DNA from: Nostoc sp. CHAB 5836
GTDB lineage: Bacteria; Cyanobacteriota; Cyanobacteriia; Cyanobacteriales; Nostocaceae
DNA length: 60,933 bases
NCBI RefSeq assembly: GCF_020829445.1
Contig: NZ_JAIVFV010000024.1
Coordinates: 1-60,933 of the forward strand
Direction of reading: 5' to 3'
Position 1 is the first letter of the stretch; each line of letters starts with the position of its first letter. The notes below the pieces were generated by a model. The model was given only the letters and a program-made list of their open reading frames with translations, was not told where the DNA came from and searched no databases. Positions 26,585-35,335 of this stretch are shown in pieces. The translations under genes and the position numbers were made by a program.

Positions 26585-27424
26585 TTATCTGCCAACGTTA
26601 AACCAAAACTTGTGTCTAACATCATTAACATAATGCCTGAGAGCATTGTTTTTACTTGCAAATTTGTCTGAATACATGAACTGATCCTCTACATTTAGAA
26701 CATATTTTTTGGAGCATAAAGGCTTACCATGATTGTGATGCATTGTCAAATGCACAATTGTTTGTTCAGTAAAATAAATCGGAGCTTCTTGAAGATTTGC
26801 TAACCGTTCAATAGCAAAACTCCAGTCCAATTCATGCCTAAATAATAGAAATCCACCATTTACTGGATTTGTCTTCTCGGCATCATCATAAATAATTCGA
26901 TCGTCTAGTGAAATAGAACAATCGGGTAAATAAAGAGAGTATTTTTCCTCAGAATTACTCAAATTAATTAAGTCAATACCGCCAGGAAAAAATAAAATAT
27001 CTGAATCAGTATAAATCGTAGTACCATTAATAGGAATTGACATTAATGCCGACAATTTTTTGCCCAGTGGATGCAGTTGAGCATAATCAAGAACACATTG
27101 AGGTAAATCCCTTCTCAGGAAGTTTTGTAAAGGTATTACCCGAACGCAGGGATGGATGCGGCAGAGTAAATTACAACTAGAATCAGTATAACTGCCATCA
27201 GAAACTACAGTGAATGTCTCTGGAATGCCGACATGACCGATGAAAGAGCGAATACTTGCCACTTGTTCTGGAAGATCGCGTTCACATGAGAAGGCATAGA
27301 GACTGATCGCAACTTGCCGAGTTTGTTTGATGGGGATGCTGACAATTTGAGAAAGGACTGCTTTATATAAGGATCGATTAAATTTACCCTGAATTTTAGC
27401 AGCGTGGTAGCCTATATTCACCAT
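26585..27424 (-). CDS. putative GT-A-fold glycosyltransferase, family not identified
   Basis: 279 aa. Not a classical GT2, but contains a DXD-like nucleotide-sugar/metal motif in GTTIYTDSDILFFPGG, followed by PVNGGFLLFRHELDW, a pattern typical of GT-A enzymes (GT8/GT77-like). The N-terminal strand-helix region (RQVAISLYAFSCERDLPEQVASIRSF) precedes FTVVSDGSYTD. Its location between hepA and other glycosyltransferases supports a role in envelope polysaccharide synthesis. Donor unknown. Confidence 0.7.
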   Translation of the reverse strand: MVNIGYHAAKIQGKFNRSLYKAVLSQIVSIPIKQTRQVAISLYAFSCERDLPEQVASIRSFIGHVGIPETFTVVSDGSYTDSSCNLLCRIHPCVRVIPLQNFLRRDLPQCVLDYAQLHPLGKKLSALMSIPINGTTIYTDSDILFFPGGIDLINLSNSEEKYSLYLPDCSISLDDRIIYDDAEKTNPVNGGFLLFRHELDWSFAIERLANLQEAPIYFTEQTIVHLTMHHNHGKPLCSKKYVLNVEDQFMYSDKFASKNNALRHYVNDVRHKFWFNVGR

Positions 27425-27556
27425 TTATTTATCCTTTTTAAAACTAGAAGTAATTGAGCAGGATAAGGAATTCATAAATTACGAATTACGTTAGCGAAGC
27501 GGTAGCGAGTCATCTCCCAAGGGGAGACGCCAAAGGCGAACAAGCATCATTACGAA

Positions 27557-29398
27557 TTACGAATTATAATATTGCATCTTGTGATATTCCCAAAGCTTAC
27601 CTTTAAGTTCCAATAGTTCTTGATACTTACCTTGCTCTACTATCCGCCCCTGTTCTAAAACTACAACTTTATCTGCTTTAGAAATGGTCGAAAGACGGTG
27701 AGCGATCGCAATCACTGTTTTCCCAACAGATAGCTTTTCTAATGAATCTTGAATTAAGCGTTCAGATACAGAATCTAAAGCGCTGGTTGCTTCATCCAAA
27801 ATCAAAATTTCCGGGTTCCGTAATAAAGCTCGTGCAATAGCAATTCGCTGCCTTTGTCCTCCAGAGAGCCTAACACCCCGATCTCCTAATTGGGTGTTAA
27901 AACCTTCAGGCATTTCCAAAATAAACTCCAGCGCATTCGCTAGTTTAGCAGCTTCTTGAATTTCCTCATTAGTAGCTTGTGGAGTACCATAAGCAATATT
28001 CTGCCAAACATTAGTATTGAAGATAAAAGTATCCTGACTGACCACAGCTATTTTGCGACGTAGGGAGTTAATTTCAAATAGCCGTACATCAACTTCATCG
28101 ATGTAAATATTTCCCTCTGTGGCATTGTAAAATCGCGGAATTAAATCAGCCAGTGTTGTTTTACCAGCCCCAGATGCTCCGACTAATGCTGTCATTTTCC
28201 CCTTTTCAATGGTTAGGGTAATATTATGTAGCACTAGATTTTCATCGTCGTAGCCAAAATCTACAGATACTAAATTTATTGACCTTTTTAAAGAATGAAA
28301 CCTAATTTCTCCATTCTGAAAATAATTTTTATCGTCACTTTTTAAGAGGTTTTTAACGTTGTCTGCTGACCCATGTAAAGTACTGAGAAATGCTCTCGTA
28401 CCATTAATATCTTGAACGAATGGGATAAAACGAAATAGCACAAAGAAAAATGTTAGTAAAGAAGCAACTTGTAGCGTTCCATTCGTAACTAGGCTAGTGA
28501 ATGCCAAAATAATCATTCCCACCAATACTGTAGTAGCTACCCCTTCAGCAATTGGCTTGACAATTGTCCAAGTGAAGACAACTTTAGTTGTAGTACTTAC
28601 TATCTTGTCACTAGCTTTGTAGTAACGCTGGCGCTCAAATTCTTGAGTACCACAGGAGTGAACAGTGCGAATGCCATTAATAAATTCTATGGCTGTTGAT
28701 GTAAAATTAGCATTAGCAGTTGTCAGACCAAAACTCGATTCTCTGACTCTGGCATTTAGATTGGATAATCCTACACCTAAAAGAGTAAATAGTAATGCTG
28801 AAATCAGAGTTAGTTGCCATGATATCAAAAACATTGATATTAAGTAGACAACAGTTGTTAGTCCTCTAGTAAATAAAAATGCTCCACCACTGAAACCCTG
28901 TCGTATCCTTTCAATTTCTGTGGTAATTGTGTTAATGAGTTCGCCAGAACGCGTTTGAGAAAAGTAACTTAGTGATAAGGATTGTAACTGTTCAAAAATT
29001 TGCTTACGTAAGCGATCGCCAAGATGCAGTTGAGATAATTCAATATAGACTTGTGCAAAATAATTGAAGGCAACACGTAACCAAGTACTCAATAAAATCA
29101 GCGAAGATATGCGGTATAAACGATTGAGCGACGATGTTTTGGCTCCCAAGATCCAAATATCAAACCATTCTATTCCTATTTGGACAGGTTGAGCGTTGGG
29201 ACTAGTTAAGCTTTGCAAAAATGAAAGTAAAAAACCAATACTCACACCTTCAAAAGTTGCAGCCAAAATAGAGAATGTCAGAGCTAAAATTGCAATTTTG
29301 CGAAAGTGTTTAAATTCTTGCAATATCAAATAGTTTTCCTGCCAAAAGCTGCTAGCTTTGAGCAGATTACTGAGTGATTGAGGAAGTTTTAAATGCAT
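27557..29398 (-). CDS. hepA: HepA: ABC exporter for heterocyst envelope polysaccharide
   Basis: About 613 aa half-transporter: an N-terminal membrane domain with about six TM segments (ILALTFSILAATFEGVSIGFLLSFL and others) and a C-terminal ATPase with Walker A GASGAGKT, signature LSGGQRQRIAIARAL, Walker B EILILDEATSALD and the H-loop IAIAHRLST. The start MHLKLPQSLSNLLKASSFWQENYLILQEF closely resembles HepA of Anabaena PCC 7120 as I recall it, needed to deposit the polysaccharide layer around heterocysts. I chose ATG at 29398; TTG at 29413 would add five residues. It is downstream of hepC, separated by a spacer containing two MITEs. Confidence 0.88.
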   Translation of the reverse strand: MHLKLPQSLSNLLKASSFWQENYLILQEFKHFRKIAILALTFSILAATFEGVSIGFLLSFLQSLTSPNAQPVQIGIEWFDIWILGAKTSSLNRLYRISSLILLSTWLRVAFNYFAQVYIELSQLHLGDRLRKQIFEQLQSLSLSYFSQTRSGELINTITTEIERIRQGFSGGAFLFTRGLTTVVYLISMFLISWQLTLISALLFTLLGVGLSNLNARVRESSFGLTTANANFTSTAIEFINGIRTVHSCGTQEFERQRYYKASDKIVSTTTKVVFTWTIVKPIAEGVATTVLVGMIILAFTSLVTNGTLQVASLLTFFFVLFRFIPFVQDINGTRAFLSTLHGSADNVKNLLKSDDKNYFQNGEIRFHSLKRSINLVSVDFGYDDENLVLHNITLTIEKGKMTALVGASGAGKTTLADLIPRFYNATEGNIYIDEVDVRLFEINSLRRKIAVVSQDTFIFNTNVWQNIAYGTPQATNEEIQEAAKLANALEFILEMPEGFNTQLGDRGVRLSGGQRQRIAIARALLRNPEILILDEATSALDSVSERLIQDSLEKLSVGKTVIAIAHRLSTISKADKVVVLEQGRIVEQGKYQELLELKGKLWEYHKMQYYNS

Positions 29399-29445
29399 GG
29401 ATTTTTCTAACAATAATTTGGTAAGGTAGATGGACTGTTATAGAG

Positions 29446-29590
29446 CAATACGGTTTAATTAAGGCTTAACTCTTTGTCAAAGTGATTTTTTTAACGAACC
29501 GCATTCGCGTTAGCGTCTCCCCCTGGGAGAAGGGCGCATTCGCGAAGCGTCTCGTTAGAGAAGGAAGAAATGCCTAACTCAACTGTATTA
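29446..29590. repeat. MITE-1 copy upstream of hepA, with an internal insertion
   Basis: Ends CAATACGGTTTAATTAAGG and AACTCAACTGTATTA. The ACGAACCGCA core is interrupted by a GCGTTAGCGTCTCCCC...GCGAAGCGTCTCGTTAGAGA palindromic repeat. Flanks TGTTATAGAG and ACCTATAGAT share TATAGA at the same offset, consistent with a decayed 10-bp target duplication. Confidence 0.75.
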
Positions 29591-29636
29591 ACCTATAGAT
29601 TCTACGTAAGCAATTTTTGCTGTAGCCCAAGTGCGG

Positions 29637-29753
29637 TAAGTAAGTTAGCGCGAAAAAATTAAAGTATGTTACGAAACGTAAATAGCCTTAAAATCTTTAC
29701 TAATGACCAATGACAGCCTTAGCCAGTTAGCTTTAATTGCGCCGACCTACTTA
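29637..29753. repeat. MITE-2 copy A
   Basis: TAAGTAAGTTAGCGCG at the left end, TTGCGCCGACCTACTTA at the right, with the family's internal GTTACGAAACGTAAAT palindrome and GACAGCCTTAGCCAGTTA block. The right end faces the hepC stop codon 31 bases away. Confidence 0.85.
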
Positions 29754-29783
29754 GATGAAATCATCGATTACCGCACAGATAAA

Positions 29784-30515
29784 TTACAGTGTTTGGCTAT
29801 CCAGATGTAAGAGGTGAGACTGGGCTTCTATTTCCCATGAAGCTGTAATTTCTGGTAGTTTATTTAGCTGTACTGCATCTTCCAAAGTCCAACAATAAGA
29901 TCCGGTCAAACTCATGTCACCCCGCAGCACGTTAAATAACTGGGGTAAATTTTCAAGACCGTATTTATGGATCCAATGCCATAGCGGTGTGATGTTGTGC
30001 TTTGTAGTTGTACAAAACTTAATTGTCCGAAACAGTTTACCCCGTTCTCCAACACGCCACTCACGACAAAAAAGTGACCCTGGCGAGTAAACCTGCATCA
30101 ACACAATCAATCCCAACATGACTGGACTGATTAATAGCAGCAACACCAAAGCAGCAATGCAATCAATTATTCGCTGCAATTGTCCCAAGGGTTGGTTAGG
30201 CAGTTTATTGCCAGGGGGTATGCTTAGGAATATTGGTTTTTCAGCTTCTTCACACGCATCTGCCCAAAACCTGACTAAAGTCTCACCCAGTTTTGGATCT
30301 ATGGTAACCAAACTTACAGGAGAATGTTGTAAGCATTCTACTAGCGATCGCTTACTATCTAATGAAGGCAGATATGGTTGTTTAACTCGTCCAGGCGGCT
30401 TCACCAACAGTTTACCCCGCCGCCACTGGAGTGTGCAGTACCCAGAGTGATTACCTTGATGTTGCTGGGTTACGTCATATAAATTCTCTAGAGTTGGAAT
30501 TATTGAAGTCGTCAT
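29784..30515 (-). CDS. hepC: HepC: initiating sugar transferase for heterocyst polysaccharide
   Basis: 243 aa. The C-terminal half is a bacterial sugar transferase (undecaprenyl-phosphate glycosylphosphotransferase) domain: membrane hairpin IIDCIAALVLLLLISPVMLGLIVLM (about 116-140), SLFCREWRVGERGKLFRTIKF and the end motif GLENLPQLFNVLRGDMSLTGS. The first 110 residues form a variable domain typical of HepC. It would load the first sugar phosphate onto a polyprenol. HepC is required for the heterocyst polysaccharide layer in Anabaena. ATG at 30515; next downstream gene is hepA. Confidence 0.88.
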   Translation of the reverse strand: MTTSIIPTLENLYDVTQQHQGNHSGYCTLQWRRGKLLVKPPGRVKQPYLPSLDSKRSLVECLQHSPVSLVTIDPKLGETLVRFWADACEEAEKPIFLSIPPGNKLPNQPLGQLQRIIDCIAALVLLLLISPVMLGLIVLMQVYSPGSLFCREWRVGERGKLFRTIKFCTTTKHNITPLWHWIHKYGLENLPQLFNVLRGDMSLTGSYCWTLEDAVQLNKLPEITASWEIEAQSHLLHLDSQTL

Positions 30516-31412
30516 ATGTCTTTGGGATTATACAGGAGTGAATTGTTGAAGAGTTATCAAAGGCTATCAATGCCAAAGACCAAAATCCAAATCTTGTTGT
30601 AAGTCCAAAAAGTTGGAGATATTCGTAATTAGGTTTTATATCATATCCGCCTAAACATTTATTAAAAAACTCTCCGCAACAGTCTAAACAATGAGTCTTT
30701 CAGCGAACATGATATTAAATGTAGTCTAAACCCCAGTGTGAAAAAAAAGCTAAATGTGGAGTTGGGTATCTGAAACCTTATGCTTAATTACGAGCAACTT
30801 TACTATTAACATTCATAGGCAAATCATGATTTTCCGGGAACTACTGAAAGTCAATAACTGTAGAGGGAAATTACCTATGAATCTATATCTACGTTTAATT
30901 GCACTGAGGTGTTGATTGTGTCGATAGATTTAACAAAACAAGTCCACTATTGTCTTCTAAGTACAACATTTCACTAATTCGTAGCGAATTCTCCGCGCCC
31001 CTTTGCGTTTACCTTTGTGCGTTCCTACCCTGCGGGAAGGCGTTCGCGTAGCGTCTCGTAGAGAAGCGCCTATGCGTTTAAAATTCAACCCTCAATTCGC
31101 CAGAATTTTACGCAAAGCTGTACTAAGCTTTTGGGAAGTGCTTTAATCTCTAGAATATAAGACTATATAGAAATAGCGATCGCTCAAATAAATTCTTTAT
31201 TTACTCTTTAAAGAGCCAGTGGTTTCTCTGAAAATGCATAAAGATAGCGTAAATAGTGCCTAAAATCACAGTCAAATACTTTTCAAACATCCTCTTAGGG
31301 ACTTCCAAGAAATAAATTACCCAAGTAAACGAACCACAGAGCCACAGAGAACACAGAGAAATGAGGAGGAGAGAGTTTTTTGAGTATTTTTTATTTGGAA
31401 GTCCCTTAGAAG
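30516..31412. other. 897-bp spacer between hepC and the Wzc-like gene
   Basis: No gene longer than about 28 codons is visible. The first 450 bases are AT-rich, mostly repeat-free, and the likely hepC upstream region. From about 30985 come GTTCGCGTAGCGTCTCGTAG-type palindromes and CCTTTGCGTTTACC fragments, and 31255-31297 carries a solo right end of the outer element described at 24572-25044. At 31299-31407 lies an element with inverted ends GGGACTTCCAA / TTGGAAGTCCC enclosing an ACGAACCACAGAG core. Confidence 0.6.
31299..31407. repeat. MITE-6 candidate (GGGACTTCCAA ends) at the 3' end of the Wzc-like gene
   Basis: Inverted ends GGGACTTCCAAGAAATAAA / TTTATTTGGAAGTCCC flanked by TTA on both sides. 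The inner core ACGAACCACAGAGCCACAGA is shared with MITE-1. It ends about six bases from the stop codon of the Wzc-like gene. A second end of this type is at about 55044-55060. Confidence 0.65.
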
Positions 31413-33641
31413 CTATTTTTCTACACCTTGGCGTAGAGCTAATTGCTGTTGTTTGATGTAGGGTACGTAATTACTGCTAGAGTTTGATACTCCATTAGCG
31501 ACAACACCAATCAGATTTAACTTACTCAGCATGGCTGTAGCTTGAGTTAGCTGGCTTCGCGTCACAATACCAATACTTGCCACCATGACCACGCTACGAC
31601 AAGATGATGCAGTAAGCATGGCATCCACCAAGCCGAGAACTGGAGGAGCATCTATCAGTACCAAATCATAGTTTTCCTCAAATGCTGCCATTAATTGCAT
31701 CATTCGAGGGGAACTCAACAAATTAGCTGGGTCAGCAGGTTTTGGCCCAGCAGTCAAAATATCGATGTAGGCGGAGCCTGAGTATTGCAGACTAATCTGG
31801 TTGGGTAGAGTTGCATCACTGGCCAATAAAGTTGAAAGCCCCTGTTCATTGGGAAGATTCAGTTGTTCGTGCAGACTAGGATCACGTAAATTGGCATCAA
31901 TCAGCAGTACCCTTTTGTGTAAACGGGCAGCACTCATTGCCAAACCCAACGCCAAAGCTGACTTACCCTCATCAGGTAAGGCTGAGGTGATCATCAAAGA
32001 TTTCAAGTTTGTAACAGTATTTAAAAGTTCAATGTTTTTGTAAATCAGATCCAGCGATTCCCAACGCGGTGGAGATTGCAATACCTGAATTGTCCAGGGG
32101 GCGAGAACTTCTGGCTTACCAAAAGGTAACTTGATCATTGATTCTCTGGGTTTGGCTGGTGGTAACTTGGGAGTTGTTCCCAACAACGGCATGGCCATTT
32201 GCTTCTCTAACTCAGCAGTGGTGTGAACTGCATCATCAGCCGATTCCCGAATAAAGGCAGCAATGCCTCCTAACATTAACCCAACTACAGCGCCTAACAG
32301 CAAGTTCTGCTGGAGATTGGGGCCTAATTGTGCGCCTTTTTGAGGATCTTCTACCACTTCCCAATTAAATCCACCTTTGGAAAGTTCTTGCCGCAATTGC
32401 TGTTCTGCTCTTAAAAGCTGTTCTAACCTTTCACGACTAAATTGCAACTGCGGTAGCATCCGATTGTAATAAGCCAACAGAGGCGGGAAGCGTTTGATTT
32501 CAAAACGCAGCTCGGTTTCTTTTTGAGCCAAAGTTTGATCGCGAGCAGTTAAAGCAACTATATTTGTCTGTGTTTCTACTAGCTGACCAGCAAGGCTGAG
32601 ATCAATTTGACCGAGCTGTCCTTTTTCGAGAAGAGAGTCTCCAGAAGTGAAGGCACTAGCAGACTTTTCGCCTAAAGTTCTTCCTACTTCTTGTTGCAAT
32701 AACTCCTTCTGGCTGTGAAGCTGTTCTTTGAGCTTTTGCACATTCGGAGTCTGATCTGTAAAGCGTAATCTTTCTTGTGCTAGTGCCAGTTCGCTTTTTT
32801 GGATTTCGTTCAGTAAGCCTTGATAGCGAGTAGATTGACTTAGACGAGAAGCAACTAGAGCATTTTGGGGAGAACGGTTAAGTTGTTCTTCTAAAGATTT
32901 TTGGCGTGCTAAAGCTTCCCCATACTGAGCGCGAGTGGTTTGTCTTTCTTGGGCAATATTATTCAAAGCTGTTTCAATCGCTTTGGCCTGTGACTCTGGA
33001 TCAATTAAGTTCTGATTTCTGCGAAACCTTTGTAAATTTGTCTCCGCCGCGTTTACTTCTTCACTGGCTTTACTTAACTGTTCCCTAATAATTTGCAGAC
33101 CTTTCTGTAAACGCGAATTCTGCTGTTGTTTGTTATATTCCACATAAACTTGTCGAATTGCACCCAGAACTTTTTGTGTTTTTTCTGGATCTCCAGCAGT
33201 GTATTCAACTTGAAAGATTTTAGTAGCGACATTATCTTCTTTACTCCTTAATTGAGTTAAAACCAAAGAAGATTTAATTTCACCTGAACTTATATCTGGA
33301 TAATCAGACTGAAGTTTATCAACTGCTTTTTGAATAAGCCCTGAACTTTGCATCAAGTTCAGCTGGGTGGCAGTATCTATGACCACATTAGAATCTGTAA
33401 ACTGGTTATCTAAGCCAGCACTTTCTGTTTTACCTTGGTAGTTAGGTTCTACTAGCAGTTGCATGGAACTTTTATAAGTAGGCTTTGTCTTTACAGTTAC
33501 CATGCTTGCAATAGCGATAGAAGTAATAAATACTGCTAAAAACCAAGGAAATCTCCGGACAAATACGGCAAACAATTGTCCATAGCTTGGTTCACTTTCA
33601 GAAGCTGGAGTTATCTGAGGATTTAGACTAGTTTGAACCAC
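31413..33641 (-). CDS. Wzc-like polysaccharide co-polymerase / BY-kinase
   Basis: 742 aa. An N-terminal Wzz-type chain-length domain (first TM WFLAVFITSIAIASMV about residues 33-48, long periplasmic coiled coil, second TM LLLGAVVGLMLGGIAAF about 450) is followed by a cytoplasmic P-loop kinase: Walker A SALPDEGKSALALG, A' VLLIDANLRDPS, B LVLIDAPPVLG. The C-terminus carries only two tyrosines (SNYVPYIKQQQ), so the usual Tyr-rich autophosphorylation tail is reduced. It controls chain length/export of the envelope polysaccharide. Start is GTG at 33641. Confidence 0.9.
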   Translation of the reverse strand: MVQTSLNPQITPASESEPSYGQLFAVFVRRFPWFLAVFITSIAIASMVTVKTKPTYKSSMQLLVEPNYQGKTESAGLDNQFTDSNVVIDTATQLNLMQSSGLIQKAVDKLQSDYPDISSGEIKSSLVLTQLRSKEDNVATKIFQVEYTAGDPEKTQKVLGAIRQVYVEYNKQQQNSRLQKGLQIIREQLSKASEEVNAAETNLQRFRRNQNLIDPESQAKAIETALNNIAQERQTTRAQYGEALARQKSLEEQLNRSPQNALVASRLSQSTRYQGLLNEIQKSELALAQERLRFTDQTPNVQKLKEQLHSQKELLQQEVGRTLGEKSASAFTSGDSLLEKGQLGQIDLSLAGQLVETQTNIVALTARDQTLAQKETELRFEIKRFPPLLAYYNRMLPQLQFSRERLEQLLRAEQQLRQELSKGGFNWEVVEDPQKGAQLGPNLQQNLLLGAVVGLMLGGIAAFIRESADDAVHTTAELEKQMAMPLLGTTPKLPPAKPRESMIKLPFGKPEVLAPWTIQVLQSPPRWESLDLIYKNIELLNTVTNLKSLMITSALPDEGKSALALGLAMSAARLHKRVLLIDANLRDPSLHEQLNLPNEQGLSTLLASDATLPNQISLQYSGSAYIDILTAGPKPADPANLLSSPRMMQLMAAFEENYDLVLIDAPPVLGLVDAMLTASSCRSVVMVASIGIVTRSQLTQATAMLSKLNLIGVVANGVSNSSSNYVPYIKQQQLALRQGVEK

Positions 33642-33840
33642 TTTTATAATCCTTGTCTTTGAGATTTACGCTAAGAGATACTCCGAAAAATACCTATCCT
33701 TTTTACGAACCGCTATCGCGTAGCGTCTCCCCTTCTCCCAAAGGGAGAGGCTAGCGCCAAGGGAGAAGGACGCCAAGGACGCCAAGTAGGAGAGAGAAAA
33801 TAAATGGGTAATCTGATCGTGAGAAGGGAGTCAAAAATTC

Positions 33841-33962
33841 AGTACGTTGGTGTGAAAAAGCTCAAGTATGTTACGAAACGTAAATAAGCTTAAAACCCTT
33901 ACTAATGACGAATGACAAATGACAGCCTTAGCCAGTTAACTTTAATTGCGCCGACTTACTTA
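33841..33962. repeat. MITE-2 copy B, supplying the stop codon of a glycosyltransferase gene
   Basis: Degenerate left end AGTACGTTGGTGTGAAAAAG, conserved GTTACGAAACGTAAAT palindrome, GACAGCCTTAGCCAGTTAAC block and right end GCGCCGACTTACTTA ending at 33962. The last three bases (TTA, 33960-33962) are the TAA stop of the minus-strand gene at 33960-35060. Confidence 0.85.
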
Positions 33963-35060
33963 AATGAAGAATTGATGCACGCCACAGGCTTGGTTAATAA
34001 TTTGCTCAACTTTCCTAAAGAAGGCATTTTCGGAAAAGTTTACTACTGCATGATTGCGGATGCGATCGTAATCCCAAGATATGCCCTTGGCTTCTAGTAA
34101 TGCAAGTTGTAAGGATTCGGGTGTTTGTCTTTTGAAAAAGACTCCTGTTTCACCTGGGATTTGAGTATCTAATACTCCACCTGCTCCATAGGCGATGACT
34201 GGTGTGCCGCTAGCATTAGCTTCTACTGGCACTAATCCATAGTCTTCTAGGGCTGCGACAATAATAGACTTGGCTTTGGAAAACAAGTCTTTGCGGGTTC
34301 TATCACTTACGTGTCCCAAGAACTCAATATTTTGTAATGCTTTGGATTTTAACCGTGCTTGTTCTGGGCCATCACCTGATATTAATAATCGCCATCCTAG
34401 CCAATTAAATGCTTCGACTATTATATCAAGACGCTTATAGCTAATCATCCGGGCTGAGGCCAGATAATATTCATCTTTTATATCTGAAAAAAGGAATTTA
34501 CTAGTATCAATTGGATAGTTCACCATCATTGCCTTTTTGCCATAAATATTTTCGATCCGGCGGGCAACAACACTAGAATTAGCAATATAGAGGTCAGGTT
34601 CCTGTGCATATTTCAGGTCTACCTTTCTCATTAATTGAAAAACTTGTTCGATTAAAGGAGCAAAATATCTATAGTCTCTGTACTCTCTTAAATAAGTTTT
34701 TGTATCCCATAAGAAACGGGTGACATTATGGCAAAAACAAATGTGGCGGGCATTGGAGTTTTTTCGCACTGCTTTGGCGAAGCTGGTGCTACTGCTAATA
34801 ATTAAATCGTAGTCTTGTAGATCTAAGGCACGAAAGGCAGGAAAATATAGAGGAGCCATCGACCTGAAATATTTTGCTGCGTAGGGAATCTTTTGTAAGA
34901 AAGTTGTATTAACTATGCGATCGCCTAAATCAATAGTTTTTTGTGGATCGTACAAAGATGTGAAAATATCTGCTTCGGGATAGCGCTTACAAAGCAGTTC
35001 AAACACACGCTCTGCCCCACCTCGCTGGGTTAAGTAATCATGGACTAGAGCAATTTTCAT
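33960..35060 (-). CDS. glycosyltransferase family 4
   Basis: 366 aa GT-B enzyme beginning MKIALVHDYLTQRGGAERVFELL (donor-domain Gly-rich loop), with YYLASARMISYKRLDIIVEAF and EDYGLVPVEANASGTPVIAYGAGGVLDT as the C-terminal nucleotide-sugar domain and EX7E motif; WbaZ/mannosyltransferase-like in pattern. The TAA stop is formed by the terminus of a MITE-2 copy. Part of the HEP-type cluster between the SAF oxidoreductase and the Wzc-like kinase. Confidence 0.9.
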   Translation of the reverse strand: MKIALVHDYLTQRGGAERVFELLCKRYPEADIFTSLYDPQKTIDLGDRIVNTTFLQKIPYAAKYFRSMAPLYFPAFRALDLQDYDLIISSSTSFAKAVRKNSNARHICFCHNVTRFLWDTKTYLREYRDYRYFAPLIEQVFQLMRKVDLKYAQEPDLYIANSSVVARRIENIYGKKAMMVNYPIDTSKFLFSDIKDEYYLASARMISYKRLDIIVEAFNWLGWRLLISGDGPEQARLKSKALQNIEFLGHVSDRTRKDLFSKAKSIIVAALEDYGLVPVEANASGTPVIAYGAGGVLDTQIPGETGVFFKRQTPESLQLALLEAKGISWDYDRIRNHAVVNFSENAFFRKVEQIINQACGVHQFFI

Positions 35061-35335
35061 GAATTTGACTTAAAGTTTCGATCAGGTTTGTTTGAACGCT
35101 CCCCAGCAAGTTCCTATCAACAACTTTAGTTAAATGGGCGGTTAGAAACCGCGTCTACACGAGGCTTTACCGACCTCCGTCGGTTAATAACCCTCAAATT
35201 TTCCTCAGTCCACAGAGGTGGACTTCTCTTCGAGACGCTGTTCGCGAAGGTTTGTGTAGCCGCGAATTCTATTCGCCCTGTCTCTACGCCCCCCCGCCCC
35301 TAGATCATTTATTACAAATATTTTTGGAACCGATA

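Larger units (their letters stand above)
29399..29783 (-). promoter_or_regulatory. hepA upstream region occupied by two MITEs
   Basis: The region between the hepC stop and the hepA start contains a MITE-1 copy (29446-29590) starting 48 bases from the hepA ATG, and a MITE-2 copy (29637-29753). In Anabaena, hepA is induced late in heterocyst differentiation from an extended upstream region, so these insertions lie where regulatory DNA is expected. I could not identify a promoter. Confidence 0.5.
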
